From: Achatina immaculata
Lineage: Eukaryota; Mollusca; Gastropoda; Stylommatophora; Achatinidae
Direction of reading: 5' to 3'
Length of the DNA stretch: 64,000 bases
Assembly (NCBI GenBank): GCA_009760885.1
Contig: CM019696.1
Coordinates: forward strand, 49,344,574 to 49,408,573
Part shown: one piece after another, positions 1-10,597 of the stretch
Numbering within the stretch: position 1 is the stretch's first letter
How the letters are laid out: each line of letters starts with the position of its first letter
Notes under the pieces: generated by a model
Seen by the model: only the letters and a program-made list of their open reading frames with translations
What the model was told of the DNA's origin: nothing
Databases searched by the model: none
Translations under genes and position numbers: made by a program

Positions 1-1901
1 AGTCGGCCGCTGCAACACACAAGTGTTATGCTTTTATATGTATGAATGCACACATAATATCTGCACTTACAATCTGCCTCACTTAGAATCTTGACACTAT
101 GCTCTCATCATTCCATAGCTTGCTACTTAATTAATAGACTTTTGTAAACAAAGGCTTCTTAGGCATAATTTAAGGTACATTTCTTGCCTTTCATGAGGTG
201 TATAGTATGTAAAGATCCTATTCTATCCTACCGTCACAAACATGCAGATTTTATACATCTCTGATAACCATCTCTTAAGGTTCTGCATCATGCTAAGCTT
301 CCAATCATTAAGAAAACACTACACAAGAGAAAATTACAATGACTGGGGGATGTTTCACATATGGATGACAGCCAAACCTCAAAGCATGGGGAATTTCATG
401 AAGGAACGAGACCAAGAAATAGAAAAAAAAACATGGACACTTAATTCTTCCGTCAGCCACAAAGACTATGAAATAGCTGGCAAATGATCATGGCGCATTG
501 TGGGAATCTCTACATAAGGATGCTGCATCATTTGAGGAGGATATGAAGGTCAATGTGATAGTGGTTCTAGCAGTTTTATGAAGCTGTATGGTGCAGTTTT
601 ACAAAAAATAAATAAATAATGGAAAGAAGAAGGAAAGTGGGGAGAATAAGCAACAGGAGATACAAACAATGAATTAGTTATGAAAAAAAACACAATATTT
701 TGGTGAAAATGCCTTCATCAGTGACAAAAGAAGCATTCATAAACACTTCACTGTTCTTAATTTCCTAGTGCTAATTCCCATCCTTTGCTCCCCCCCCCCC
801 TTTTTTTGAGTGAAAACTGCATCAAACTCCATATTACAACAAACATACAATATCCCCTTTATTAAACACTGATTACTAAACAAATTTGTCCCTTCTGCTG
901 CTATGATCAAGTGTTATGTTAACCTTTATACATGTAAATGTTTAAGCTACTTACCACTGCAATGTTTCACATTCCTTATACTCTGTCATATGCAGCCATT
1001 CCTGAGTATTCACAATCGTTTTTACCGTTCATCCACAAATTAGAAAACATATATGATCGATTGCCAAACTCTGCAAACAATGTCACTGTTTGAATTTATT
1101 TAATACCAATTTATGTCCTTTGCTCGGAGATGACACTGTGCTCTGCATAAGTTATAATACAAGACTGTATGATTGAGGCACTTGTGAACTTGGGATTAAT
1201 ATGCAATTAACATTTTCCCTTGCGCTAGCTGAAAGGGTGAGCGACATGCGTGCCCTAGGATTCTACTCCACGTAATGACTCCACTCCATTCGCAGGAGGA
1301 GTTGGTTCTGAAGTATACTGATGTTGCCAAACATCATTTTGTTGAATAACTTCTCTTATGGGTGATTTTATCAATATTCTATTGGCATTATCAACCAGTG
1401 TATCAAGCTATGTTTGCGTTACAATGTCTGGTCTCTAATGCACATTGCATAATAATTCTGAGCACAGAACTATAAAGCATAAAAGTGTAATGCACAGTCG
1501 TTCATCGTAAGATTATTCATATATCATAAACATGGCCGGTATGAGTAACCTGGCGTGAGACATCTTCGCCATGCTGTACGTCCACCCGCTGCACACACAC
1601 TCACACGTACAATGAAAGAAATCACGGAGAAGGTGGTGCACAAACAATAGCAGCGTCGGTCTGCAGTCGATTCGAACTGAATCTACCAAACACACACGCC
1701 GATGACACGCTCACAGCAAGCATAAGATACTGAAGCAACAACATCTGCAGCTGGTGTCTGCTGGCTGGAGCGGTCGCCTCGCTGTGCCGGGTCAAAAAGA
1801 CTTCACCGAATCCGGCACGCACGAAAAAAAAGAGAATCGATCCATCGGTAGGAGAAACACAATACAGCAGGCGGTTAATCCTAGAAATGTTTTCCACTCA
1901 C
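1..1901. other. Non-coding sequence, nothing recognised
   Basis: AT-rich sequence with a homopolymer C run near 790-800. The open frames here are short and resemble no family I know. If the candidate first exon at 1902-1966 is real, this stretch is its first intron on the - strand. Confidence 0.5.
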
Positions 1902-1966
1902 CTTGCTGCCACCAAACATCCCAGTGAGCTCTGAAAAACACGACAAGACCCACTCACCGCGGCCAT
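1902..1966 (-). CDS. Candidate first coding exon of an unidentified gene
   Basis: On the - strand an ATG at 1966 opens a 65-nt frame starting MAAVSGSCRV and ending at a consensus donor (AAG|GTGAGT) at 1902/1901. The peptide is rich in Ala, Ser and Arg and lacks acidic residues, as mitochondrial targeting peptides often do; that is inference. A second GTGAGT follows the first three codons (ATGGCCGCG), and a second ATG at about 1919 opens MFGGSK before the same final donor, so exon use is ambiguous. The surrounding 1.5-2.1 kb is richer in CpG than its neighbours and has two E-boxes just upstream. The downstream exons would lie to the left and I could not recognise them. The product is unknown. 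Confidence 0.35.
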
Positions 1967-2049
1967 TTTCAACATCAGACGTTCTTGTCACTTCTGCTGT
2001 CAATTGTTTGACCCCTGACCTTCACTCCGATTTTGATTGATTAATCTCA

Positions 2050-2093
2050 GTCACGTGACTACGAGTCTGGTCTATTATTAGGAACATCACGTG
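2050..2093 (-). promoter_or_regulatory. Two CACGTG E-boxes, candidate promoter
   Basis: The perfect palindrome GTCACGTGAC (2050-2059) and a second CACGTG (2088-2093) lie 84 and 122 bp upstream of the - strand ATG at 1966. GTCACGTGAC is the core bound by USF and MiT/TFE factors and matches the CLEAR element. Two sites within 45 bp, at promoter distance from an ATG with a good splice donor, suggest a real promoter. No TATA box is evident. Confidence 0.4.
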
Positions 2094-2935
2094 GCCTTTG
2101 TTTTCTTTTTTATCATCAATTTTAGAGTCTTATACCGCAGACAAAACAATTTCTGTTTTACACATTTCTTCATCTTGCTCTGCATATGCACCTCTTTCTT
2201 CAACTTTCCATTTTTTTTCATTTCATTATATCCAGCCCATCTTTGTTTCTAGCCAGATGAAAGACAGAAAACATTTATTGAGCGGTACATGAACAAAGAC
2301 AGTTTCTCAGGTGTGCGTAACAGTTGTTATTCAGTGCTGATCTTGGTGACTCATGTTAGAGCGAAACATAATCAAAACACATGAAGAATAAGCTGTCCTT
2401 TACTTACTTCTGAATTATCCTGCATTTTAACTATAAGGCAAGTTTCAGAATAGGAGACCAAGGGACACATAAGAAACCGGACATTTGTTAAATATATCAA
2501 AGATTTTTCTAATAGCCATAAGAACTTGGAACAGTTGATGAAAGACTAATCTACATGGAGAGCTTCTCTGTGTACGAGCCCGGCATCATTTGAGAAGGAA
2601 ACGAGAGTCGAGAACCCCCCCCCCCCCCCCAACTTCCCGCCGCCAACGTAATGATTCTAGATCTTGCAGCACAAACGCTGACTGCTGACAGTGTGACCTA
2701 TAATGCAAATCAACCATTAGAAAAATGAAAATACTTTTTTTTAAAGGCTATTAGTGCCATCATTTTTTAACTTTTTAAACATCTTGTACTATCTCGTGAT
2801 ATTATTGTCTCGTGTTATCTTTCTGTACTCTGCCTTGCCCTGTGTTGTTGCTGCACTGCTCTCTCGTGTTGTCTTTTTGGTACTTCTGTCCTGCGCTGTG
2901 TTGTGTTGTTGCTCTACCCTCTCGCATTGTCTTGT
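2094..2935. other. Non-coding sequence, nothing recognised
   Basis: No exon or element recognised. It has a poly-C run near 2617-2631 and, at about 2795-2935, a degenerate T-rich repeat (TCTCGTGTT and TTGTTGCTC variants). Confidence 0.5.
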
Positions 2936-2939
2936 TGTA

Positions 2940-3047
2940 AACAAATAACAGCCACGCCCAATAAACAGAGCTGATATTAAACAGCCGCGACCAATAAACA
3001 GAGCTAATATTAAACAGCCGCGCCCAATAAACAGCGCTGATATTAAA
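2940..3047. repeat. 33-bp minisatellite, 3 copies
   Basis: Three tandem units of about 33 bp containing CAATAAACAGAGCT, with 1-3 differences between units. Open frames across it on the - strand are by-products of the unit length being a multiple of three. Confidence 0.85.
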
Positions 3048-3239
3048 GGCACTCTTCTTCTCCAAGGTCTAACAGAAACAGCCAGGACGTAGATCTCATT
3101 TTCAACAAAGGCAAATCAGTTCAGAAAACTCGTCGCAGAATGCTGTCTTACTTCTGGTCACCTTTTAAATTTAATCCAGAACATTGTCCGCGTGTAAACA
3201 ATTATTTTGATCTATATGTCTTATTTTGTAACTTACCTT

Positions 3240-3500
3240 CATGTCTTGTCTTTTGTCTCTCTGGGAATGCTCTTTACGGCCGATATTGTGACAGTGTTTA
3301 GGCACACCGTCGTGACACCTTGGGACGGGGTTGTGGCAGTTATGTTTTTCAGTCCCTGAGAAAACCTATAAAGCAGGGGGCGTGCAATACTTCTTTAGCA
3401 GACTCCACCGCTATGGGAACTATGGCGATCCCTGCTCCGATAGCCAGGCTAGACCTGTTACTGGGGATACCAACCATAGCATGTCACCTATGGATCGCTA
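3240..3500 (+). repeat. Dispersed repeat 'R', copy 1
   Basis: This roughly 170-260-bp sequence recurs, diverged, near 23640-23915, 25715-25990 and 49945-50450. Shared landmarks are TTAGCAGACTCCACC, a GGCGATCCCTGCTCC block and an AGACCTGTTACTGGGG block. It has no open frame kept between copies and no obvious terminal inverted repeat. The class of element is unknown. Confidence 0.6.
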
Positions 3501-4198
3501 ACTGCCAAACCACACATCATCTTCGCATCCAGCCTAACCTGTATAAGATGAGCCTTGCTTACTCTGCAGCCCACTTATGGAATACCCTTCCATCTCATTT
3601 AAAACTCATAATTAATATTCGTGGTGAATCCAGAGGCTGAATGTAAAAGTTTTTTGTCATTTTAATTTTCCTAACGCTCTTCGTGTATTTAGTACTGAAA
3701 GTAATGTTTGAAAGTTGAGTGAAAGTTGTATGATGATGGGCAGAATGTCAGAAAGGCTTGTATGCCCAGTTCTTTGCTCTTTGAAAATAAAACTCGTTCG
3801 TTCTACAGCCTTCTTCCAGCTCTCGGTGGAATTAGACAGACAGTTTACGTTAATTCTGGCAGTGCTTACGGCCAGGTATACCCATCTCAGACACTGACTC
3901 ATCAATGTCTTGCAAATTTCATGAATATGTACTTCAAGTCCAAGAAAAAATCATTCTAGACAAGTATGAGAGAAGCTATTTAGGTCATGAGAAAACAGGA
4001 ATATCAGGATAGTAATAAACATGTGCGTTCTCTTTTTTTTTTAACAGACAAAGAATGAAGCAAAGTGGACTTGTTTCAGTCCGTCTTACGTTGAGTGCAG
4101 CATTTAAGTGTGTGAGACACACAGTCTCAATACTGAAGCTTTGATTTTGTTCAGTCTCTTGACTTTGGTGTGTATGTGGTTAACCGAAGTGGAGTGTT
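3501..4198. other. Non-coding sequence, nothing recognised
   Basis: Short frames on both strands around 3650-3960 overlap one another and match nothing I recognise. Confidence 0.5.
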
Positions 4199-4436
<238 letters not shown>

Positions 4437-4440
4437 TGTA

Positions 4441-5225
4441 TACAAAGCAGTTATTCTAAACTGTTTCATATACTGTATATGTGTGCATATGTGTGTGATA
4501 ACATTATCATGTAATAATATATAAAACTATAAACGCATAAATGCGTGTGTGCTTGTTTATTTATGCAGCTGAATTTTTAAAAAAAAACATACGCACATAG
4601 ACATACTCCTGCATGCCTACACAAAAACACTGATATATGTAGGGGGGAGGGAGGATGAGAAATGTTTTTGATACTTCAGTGTATATTTATGTGGAATCTA
4701 TTAGTTTGTTGTACATAGTTGTATATGTTCAGTTACCAGGCGTGCCATGTATTTCAATCTCTCTTTCTCCCCTCCCCCCCCCAAATCTCTCTCTCTTTCA
4801 CACACACATACACACATGCATACACATATACGCACAAACATATACTGTACATTTATATTCGTATCATATCTAGCTGTAATCATTTATGAAACTATGCACG
4901 TATATATCTGCTATAAACGTTCCTTTACACAGCACTGCTTTTTCGATTAATATACAAACACTGACAGACTTGAAACGAAAAAGACGCTCTGCTCACCTTA
5001 GACTCCGACAAACGCAGAATTTATTTTCTTTTGTTGCTCTCCGTGTCCAGTTTACTTGGCAGCTCACAGCCTCTTGGCAACAGAGACCCGCGGGGGAGCC
5101 ATTTGCTCTTAACGTTTCGGTGCCAAAACTTGCTGAAAAGAGATCTGGGAGTGCCCTCCCGTGATGATTTTACTGCTACAGTCATGTCCCCGATTTAGTC
5201 CCGCATTTAGGACCGGCCATTTGGC
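4441..5225. other. Non-coding sequence, nothing recognised
   Basis: Contains a CT-rich and CA-rich simple stretch at about 4758-4835. No exon or element recognised. Confidence 0.5.
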
Positions 5226-5516
5226 CATAAGTCAGTTTGGCCGTATGTCAGTTTGGCCGTATGTCAGTATGTCAGTTTGGCCGTAAGTCGGTTTGGCCGT
5301 ATGTCAGTTTGGCCGTATGTCAGTTTGGCCGTATGTCAGTTTGGCCTTATGTCAGTTTGGCCGTACGTCTGTTTGGCCGTAAGTCAGTTGGCCGTACGTC
5401 GGTTTGGCCGTATGTCAGTTTGGCCGTATGTCGGTTTGGCCGTAAGTCAGTTTGACCGTATGTCAATTTGGCCGTATGTCAGTTTGGCCGTAAGTAAGTT
5501 TGGCCGTATGTCGATC
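5226..5516. repeat. 16-bp minisatellite
   Basis: About 18 units of a 16-mer of the type TTTGGCCGTATGTCAG, with CpG-containing variants (CGTAAGTC, CGTACGTC). Three-frame open reading through it is a repeat artefact. Confidence 0.95.
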
Positions 5517-5814
5517 GTTATAGAGAGAAACCAGACCGTAACATGTTACAAGGTGAACAAACATTTGTGTCATCACTATCAGAATAAAAATCAGCTCAGT
5601 AACTGTGTGGAAATTAATCACAAAATGTGAATCACAAAACACTGAATTAAGAATCATAATGTAAATACTTTTCAGCGACACAAAGAAATGTACATTCACA
5701 TATCATGTACACAAACAACATGTGTAAATTCTGTACTCACAAAATGAGCGGGTTTTTCGGGTGTGGGGTGGGGGGATACTATATATTTTATTTTTTTTTA
5801 AAATATCTCTCTCT
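5517..5814. other. Non-coding sequence, nothing recognised
   Basis: AT-rich, with a T-rich run near 5785-5800. No gene or element recognised. Confidence 0.5.
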
Positions 5815-6237
5815 CTGAACCTTAAGTGCCCAGGGCACATGGGGCTTCCGCAAGGATTTTCCACAAATGCCTGTCCTTTGCCTTTTTTTCTGCTCTTGCC
5901 AGGTGAGCCCTCTATTGCTCAACATCCTCTCTGTTGTTCTTCTCCATGTCTCTTTTGGTCTACCCTTACTTCTGCTCCCCTGTGGTGTCCATCACAGTGA
6001 GTTATCAGTCATTCGGAGCACATACCCCAACCATCGCCAGCGTCTTTCCTCAATAATTGCTGTCAGTGGCTTCATCTGCATTTCTGCCAACAAGATGTTA
6101 TTTCTTATGGTGTTTGGCCAAAATATTTGTCTAATTCTTCGTAAACATTTAGTCTGGAAAGAATTCAACTTGTTTTCTATTGTTTTGGTGATTTTCCAGC
6201 ATTCACTTCCATAGAGTAGTACACTTAGAATTTGCAT
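5815..6237 (-). mobile_element. LINE 3' fragment with (GA)n tail
   Basis: The - strand reads the C-terminal tail of a LINE reverse transcriptase: VLLYGSECWKITKTIENKL, then RRWRWLGYVLRMTDNSL. The 3' end is a (GA)n tail at 5810-5820. The same 3' end recurs at 33339-33606 on the + strand, so both belong to one family. The copy is 5' truncated and has in-frame stops beyond 5995. Confidence 0.8.
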
Positions 6238-6285
6238 CTTGTGTTTAGGTTCCAGGAGGTCTGCAATATATATATATATTCATCA

Positions 6286-7080
6286 TCACCAGGTGCCGTG
6301 CCGACTGGCGTTGGGTATTATGCTTCTCCAGAGTACCCGATCCTTCATGCAGGCCATTAGTTCAGTTGGTGATCTCCTCTCACACCATCCCGTCAGACTG
6401 TCCAGTATCATTTCTCTTGGTCTTCCTCTTGATTTTCTTCCTTCTATTTTTCCTGTTGTTGTAATATTTTCAATGCCCCCTCTTCTCATTGCATGTCCTA
6501 TGAAAGTACATTGTCTCTTTTTGACAAGGTTTTTTGTCTCTTCAGCTCTTCTCATACATTCTTCATTGGTTATTTTTGCTGTCCAGGGGATTCGCAATAT
6601 TCTTCTAATAAACCACATTTCTGCTGCTTCCAATGATTTTTGTGCAGACCTGCCTATTGTCCATGATTCACTTCCATGTAACAAGATAGGTTCAATATAG
6701 CATTTTAGGACTCGTTTTCTAACATTCTTTGATAAGGATGTGTTGGATAATATGTTTCTCATTCTCTGAAATACAGTCTTTGCTTGGCCTATTCTGTTCC
6801 TAATTTCTGTTCTGCATTTTCCATCTGAAGTTATTACTGCTCCAAGATATTTGAATTTCTGCACCTGCTTTAGAATAGTTCCGTTTAATCTAATACTGCA
6901 TGCTGGTGGATTCTGTTTCTTAGATATAACCATAGTCTCTGTCTTTTTGATGTTCAAAGTAAGGCCTTTCTGTTCACTTTCTTTAGCGACTTTATATATA
7001 TATTGTAAGTTAAAAATTCCAGCCTCACAAAAACAAATGAAAATACGAAGTGGACAGTCATGTTTTCGGTTCCGGAACAA
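6286..7080 (-). mobile_element. LINE reverse transcriptase C-terminal fragment
   Basis: This 264-codon open frame holds the end of a LINE polymerase. From about residue 33 it reads KESEQKGLTLNIKKTETMV, then FKYLGAVITSDGKC, VLLHGSESWTIG-like and RRILRIPWTAKITNEE blocks typical of the palm-to-thumb end of non-LTR reverse transcriptases. The ending SRGRPREMILDSLTGW also appears on the + strand near 8600-8790. The catalytic YADD motif is missing, so the copy is 5' truncated and dead. The upstream part of the frame is probably unrelated sequence. A (TA)n stretch lies at its left edge near 6268. Confidence 0.85.
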
Positions 7081-7084
7081 AACT

Positions 7085-8589
7085 GTTTTACAGGGTATTT
7101 GTGATAGGCTGTATTTTATTCATTTACTTATTTATTTTTCAAATAAAATATACCTGTGAAAACCCGGCCGTAGGTGGGCACATAACTGTAGTTTTGTGAT
7201 TATATTGTTCTGTCTGTGAGACAGAGTTCCCTGCGTAAGGCTGGAAAGAAATCTTTCTAGAAAATCTGGAACTAATGCCAATATTCATGAATTCATTAGT
7301 TCGCTTTAGAAGTTTTATTTTCTTGGTTATCTCCCTTCTTACCTGTTTGAGAAACAGGCACATGCCGTGAGAAAAAGGCCACACCCTGGCAAACGTTTCA
7401 TCTCGTTCTGTTTAAAGGCTACATGACCGGAAGCCAGAGCATCACCATCCTTGATCTCTTACTTCAGTGCAGTATCTAGTCTTGGTTATTTTCTGATAAC
7501 GCTTGCCTTGACGAGGTGATGTCTATGTCTGATCGTGTGAGAGTCTTGTGTGACTGTTTCGTTCTCAGCGAAGTAGTTCCCTGATAAATCTTTAACCATC
7601 TTGACGCAAATTTTGGGGGAAAGGTGAGTTTCATTTCCTTGTGAGTAATAAAACAAGTTTCCCCTGTTTTATGAGTCATGGTACGGCAGTACAACTTCTC
7701 ATCATGTAAGATTTTGGTGATACGTTTCATTACTTTACGGTAGAACTAAAAATGAGTATCTAAAGATGAGTCCGCCATGTTGTAGACCACATGAACAAAT
7801 ACTGTAATCATGCGAATGAAATACGAGATATATATATATAAAAAAATAAAAAGAAACTAAATGAGTACAAACAACGAGGAAATAGCCATCACCTAAACTT
7901 AAAAGGGCCTCTCCAACCTATGCCGTCTATCTCCAGATAAATAACTTGATTCCCCTCTAGTTGTGATTTCTGCTGTCGTTATATGACTTAGTATTACATA
8001 GAACAAACTTTGCTGATACGTCACTGTCTTTTTGCATAAAATAACGTGCAAGTGCAGCAATCATCATCATCATCTTCATCATCATCGCCTTTCACTCCCT
8101 TGAGAGCATAGGCCACGGATAAAGGCTCTCCAGTCATCCCTTTTGAATTACTCTCTGCTTCCTTCCGTCCGCATCCCTTGTCTCTGAGCACTGTCAGAAT
8201 TTCTCTTCTCCAAGTTAAGTCTAGGTCTTCCTCGTTTTCTACTTCCTTGAGGAAATTTGTTCTGACACCTAACACTTCCAAATTTTGCTTCAGATGCAGC
8301 AATAATAATCTGTAAATGACTGTCACATGAAATAATAATATGTACTTGGGGGTGGGGGTAGGTCCTTAATTAACGCCGGGCTGCCTAGGCTGTGTGCATA
8401 ATGGCCGGATTCGTCGTTATCTTGAAAGTTTCACTGAAGCGGAATCCAAATTAATTAATATTACAAAATAACTTCGAGTTTTCCCGTTTGTGTATAATGT
8501 TCATATCTCTGTTCATTTCGTTCACTGTTTTGCTGAACTGTAAATTGGAGGTGTATTTTTTTTAACAATAAAGTTGTATAAATAATTAT
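7085..8589. other. Non-coding sequence, nothing firm
   Basis: No exon recognised. A CATCATCATCTTCATCATC stretch near 8063-8088 precedes a - strand frame (8021-8326) that resembles no family I can name with confidence. Confidence 0.45.
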
Positions 8590-8795
8590 AAATTTTATCT
8601 TTAAAAAAATAGGGTTGACCAGGTCCAATTTAGAGGACAGAGAAAGAGATAGAGGAAGACAGAGAGAAGTTCTGGATGGGCTGTCAGTGTGGCTAGGAAG
8701 AAAGTCACCGGCGGATCTCATAATCAAGTCTAAAGACAGGGAATTGTGGAGAGAAATGATCGCCTACGCCACGCGGCATGGCACTTAGAAAATTA
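8590..8795 (+). mobile_element. LINE 3' end fragment
   Basis: The + strand reads a decayed version of the end of the polymerase at 6286-7080: a GRPREMILD-like block, a short Trp-containing segment, KSPADLIIKSKDRELW, then YATRHGT. The orientation is opposite to the copy at 6.3-7.1 kb. Confidence 0.65.
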
Positions 8796-9324
8796 GGTCC
8801 AATTTCCAGGCAAATGCCAAATGTAGCCCAACTGTAAACCAACTTAAGTATATATGTGATCTGAATCTGTGGCGTAGCTGGAAATTTGTTTGTGACTTGT
8901 GCTCCAGAAGGAGGGCAGGGTGAAACGAAGTGCTCACTGTCATGTGTGTTTCTTCCAATCCTCAAGGTTGTCATGCAAGGAGAAACCCCAGGGACGTGGG
9001 TGATGTAAGTGGGTCATACCAGAGAGCACATGCTCTGGAGAGGAAAGAAGCACGTGGGGGCTGGAGAGAAACACTTAACAGTTGGAGATGTTTTGACTGG
9101 CTGACATCTAACACTTCCATTTTTTTTTTGTGCCTGTTTGATAACATCCTTCTAACCGCACAAATAGGAATTATTTTCAGACTGCGCTGGAAATCTTGAA
9201 ATATAAGCTCAGGGTTGGGTTAAAAAACAAACAAACATACGAATGAACGGAACATTTTCAAAAAGCTAAGAACACAGGCCAGCATAACAAAATACTGCTC
9301 TTTACTTCCTAACTTTCGTTCCCT
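8796..9324. other. Non-coding sequence, nothing recognised
   Basis: No exon, RNA gene or known element seen. Confidence 0.5.
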
Positions 9325-9640
9325 GGCAAGCATTCAGTGCTTTAATGTGGAGAATAGATCAGATACTCTGGCAAGCATTCAATGCTTTAATGTGGAGAAT
9401 AGATCAGATATTCTGGCAAACAGTCAGTGCTTTAATGTGGAGAATAGATCAGATACTCTGGCAAACATTCAGTGCTTTAATGTAGAGAATAGATTAGATA
9501 TTCTGGCAAGCATTCAGTGCTTTAATGTAAAGAATAGATCAGATACTCTGGCAAACAGTCAGTGCTTTAATGTGGAGAATAGATTAGATATGGCAAACAG
9601 TCAGTGCTTTAATGTGGAGAATAGATTAGATACTTTAAGT
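9325..9640. repeat. 45-bp minisatellite, about 7 copies
   Basis: Tandem 45-bp units containing CATTCAGTGCTTTAATGTGG and AGAATAGATCAGATACTCTG, with two shortened units at the right end. The 124-codon frame through it exists because 45 is a multiple of three. Confidence 0.95.
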
Positions 9641-10440
9641 CTTGAGCGAACGCAAGAAACATCTCAACCATCTCCACTGCCGTATTGGAACCGTTTATCC
9701 CACCACCCTCGGTCTGACTGAAGTGGCCTGCTGCAACAGACCATCTTCTTTTCTATAACCTGAACAGTGTCTGCTAAGCAGGGTCTTCAACCCCACACAC
9801 GAAACTGTAACGACGAAGCCAATGTTTGGTTAGTTAGTCGATGGATCATCCCCATTCCACAATTAGTTCACGAGCGCTCCGATCCTGTCTCCGTCTCCAC
9901 CAGGGTCTGGCAGCTGACGATGCCAGTTCTGTTTATAATTTGGTTGCTACTAAGTGTTGCCCCTTATCTTAAGAAACTCAGAGACTCCGTGCAAGTGACT
10001 AGCATGTGAATACGGGAAACTGAGAAGAGAGTACAGATGTGTGAGAATGAGAGAATGAGAGACTGTGAGAATGAGAGACAGAGAGAGAGAGAGAGGGAGT
10101 GAGAGAATGACTGATTGATTGATTCATTGATCTATATTTCAAAAGGGTTAAGAATGGGGCATGCAGGCCCGTCTGACATTCTGCCCTTTGTCATACAACT
10201 TTCACTCTGTTTTAGACATTCTACAAATATGCCGCTCATATAACAGACATAATTAACATTAAAGTAACTACACACATATAACTGACATATATATACGTCT
10301 TTTCTATTTATAAGTCGTGCGTTTTACAAACATAACAAGAACGCGCATGGAGGACTCTCTGTAAACAGTTAAGACTTTTATTTATGTCTTTGTTACAGCT
10401 TTAAGCTTATTCCAACCGTTAAATTATGTATCATTTCCAG
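9641..10440. other. Non-coding sequence, probably ABCB intron
   Basis: GA-rich simple sequence near 10035-10095, followed by TTGATTGATTGATTC. The last 60 bases lead to the polypyrimidine tract and CAG acceptor of the exon at 10441. No other exon recognised. Confidence 0.5.
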
Positions 10441-10597
10441 AGTCTTCTTCGCCATTGCTTTCACCGGCATGTCCTTGGGGCAGGTGGCCTCTTTCATGCC
10501 CGACTACTCCAAGGCCAAACTCTCAGCCGGTCACATCTTCAACATCCTGTCAGCTGTTCCAAAGATCGACATCTACAGCCAAGATGGCGTCAGTAAA
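10441..10597 (+). CDS. ABCB exon: end of TMD2 and linker to NBD2
   Basis: Acceptor TTTCCAG|AGTC and donor AAA|GTAAGA. After a one-base carry it encodes 52 residues starting [14 protein letters not shown] and ending IYSQDGVSK. It corresponds to the last helix and the segment before NBD2 in P-glycoproteins. Confidence 0.93.

Noticed and set aside
8021..8326. Acidic - strand frame as a gene
   Set aside because: The acidic tail is the complement of a CATCAT simple repeat, and no family is recognisable.
9347..9721. Repeat protein from 9.35 kb
   Set aside because: Another 45-bp array; the shortened units at the right are non-triplet-neutral and no splice or start context supports it.
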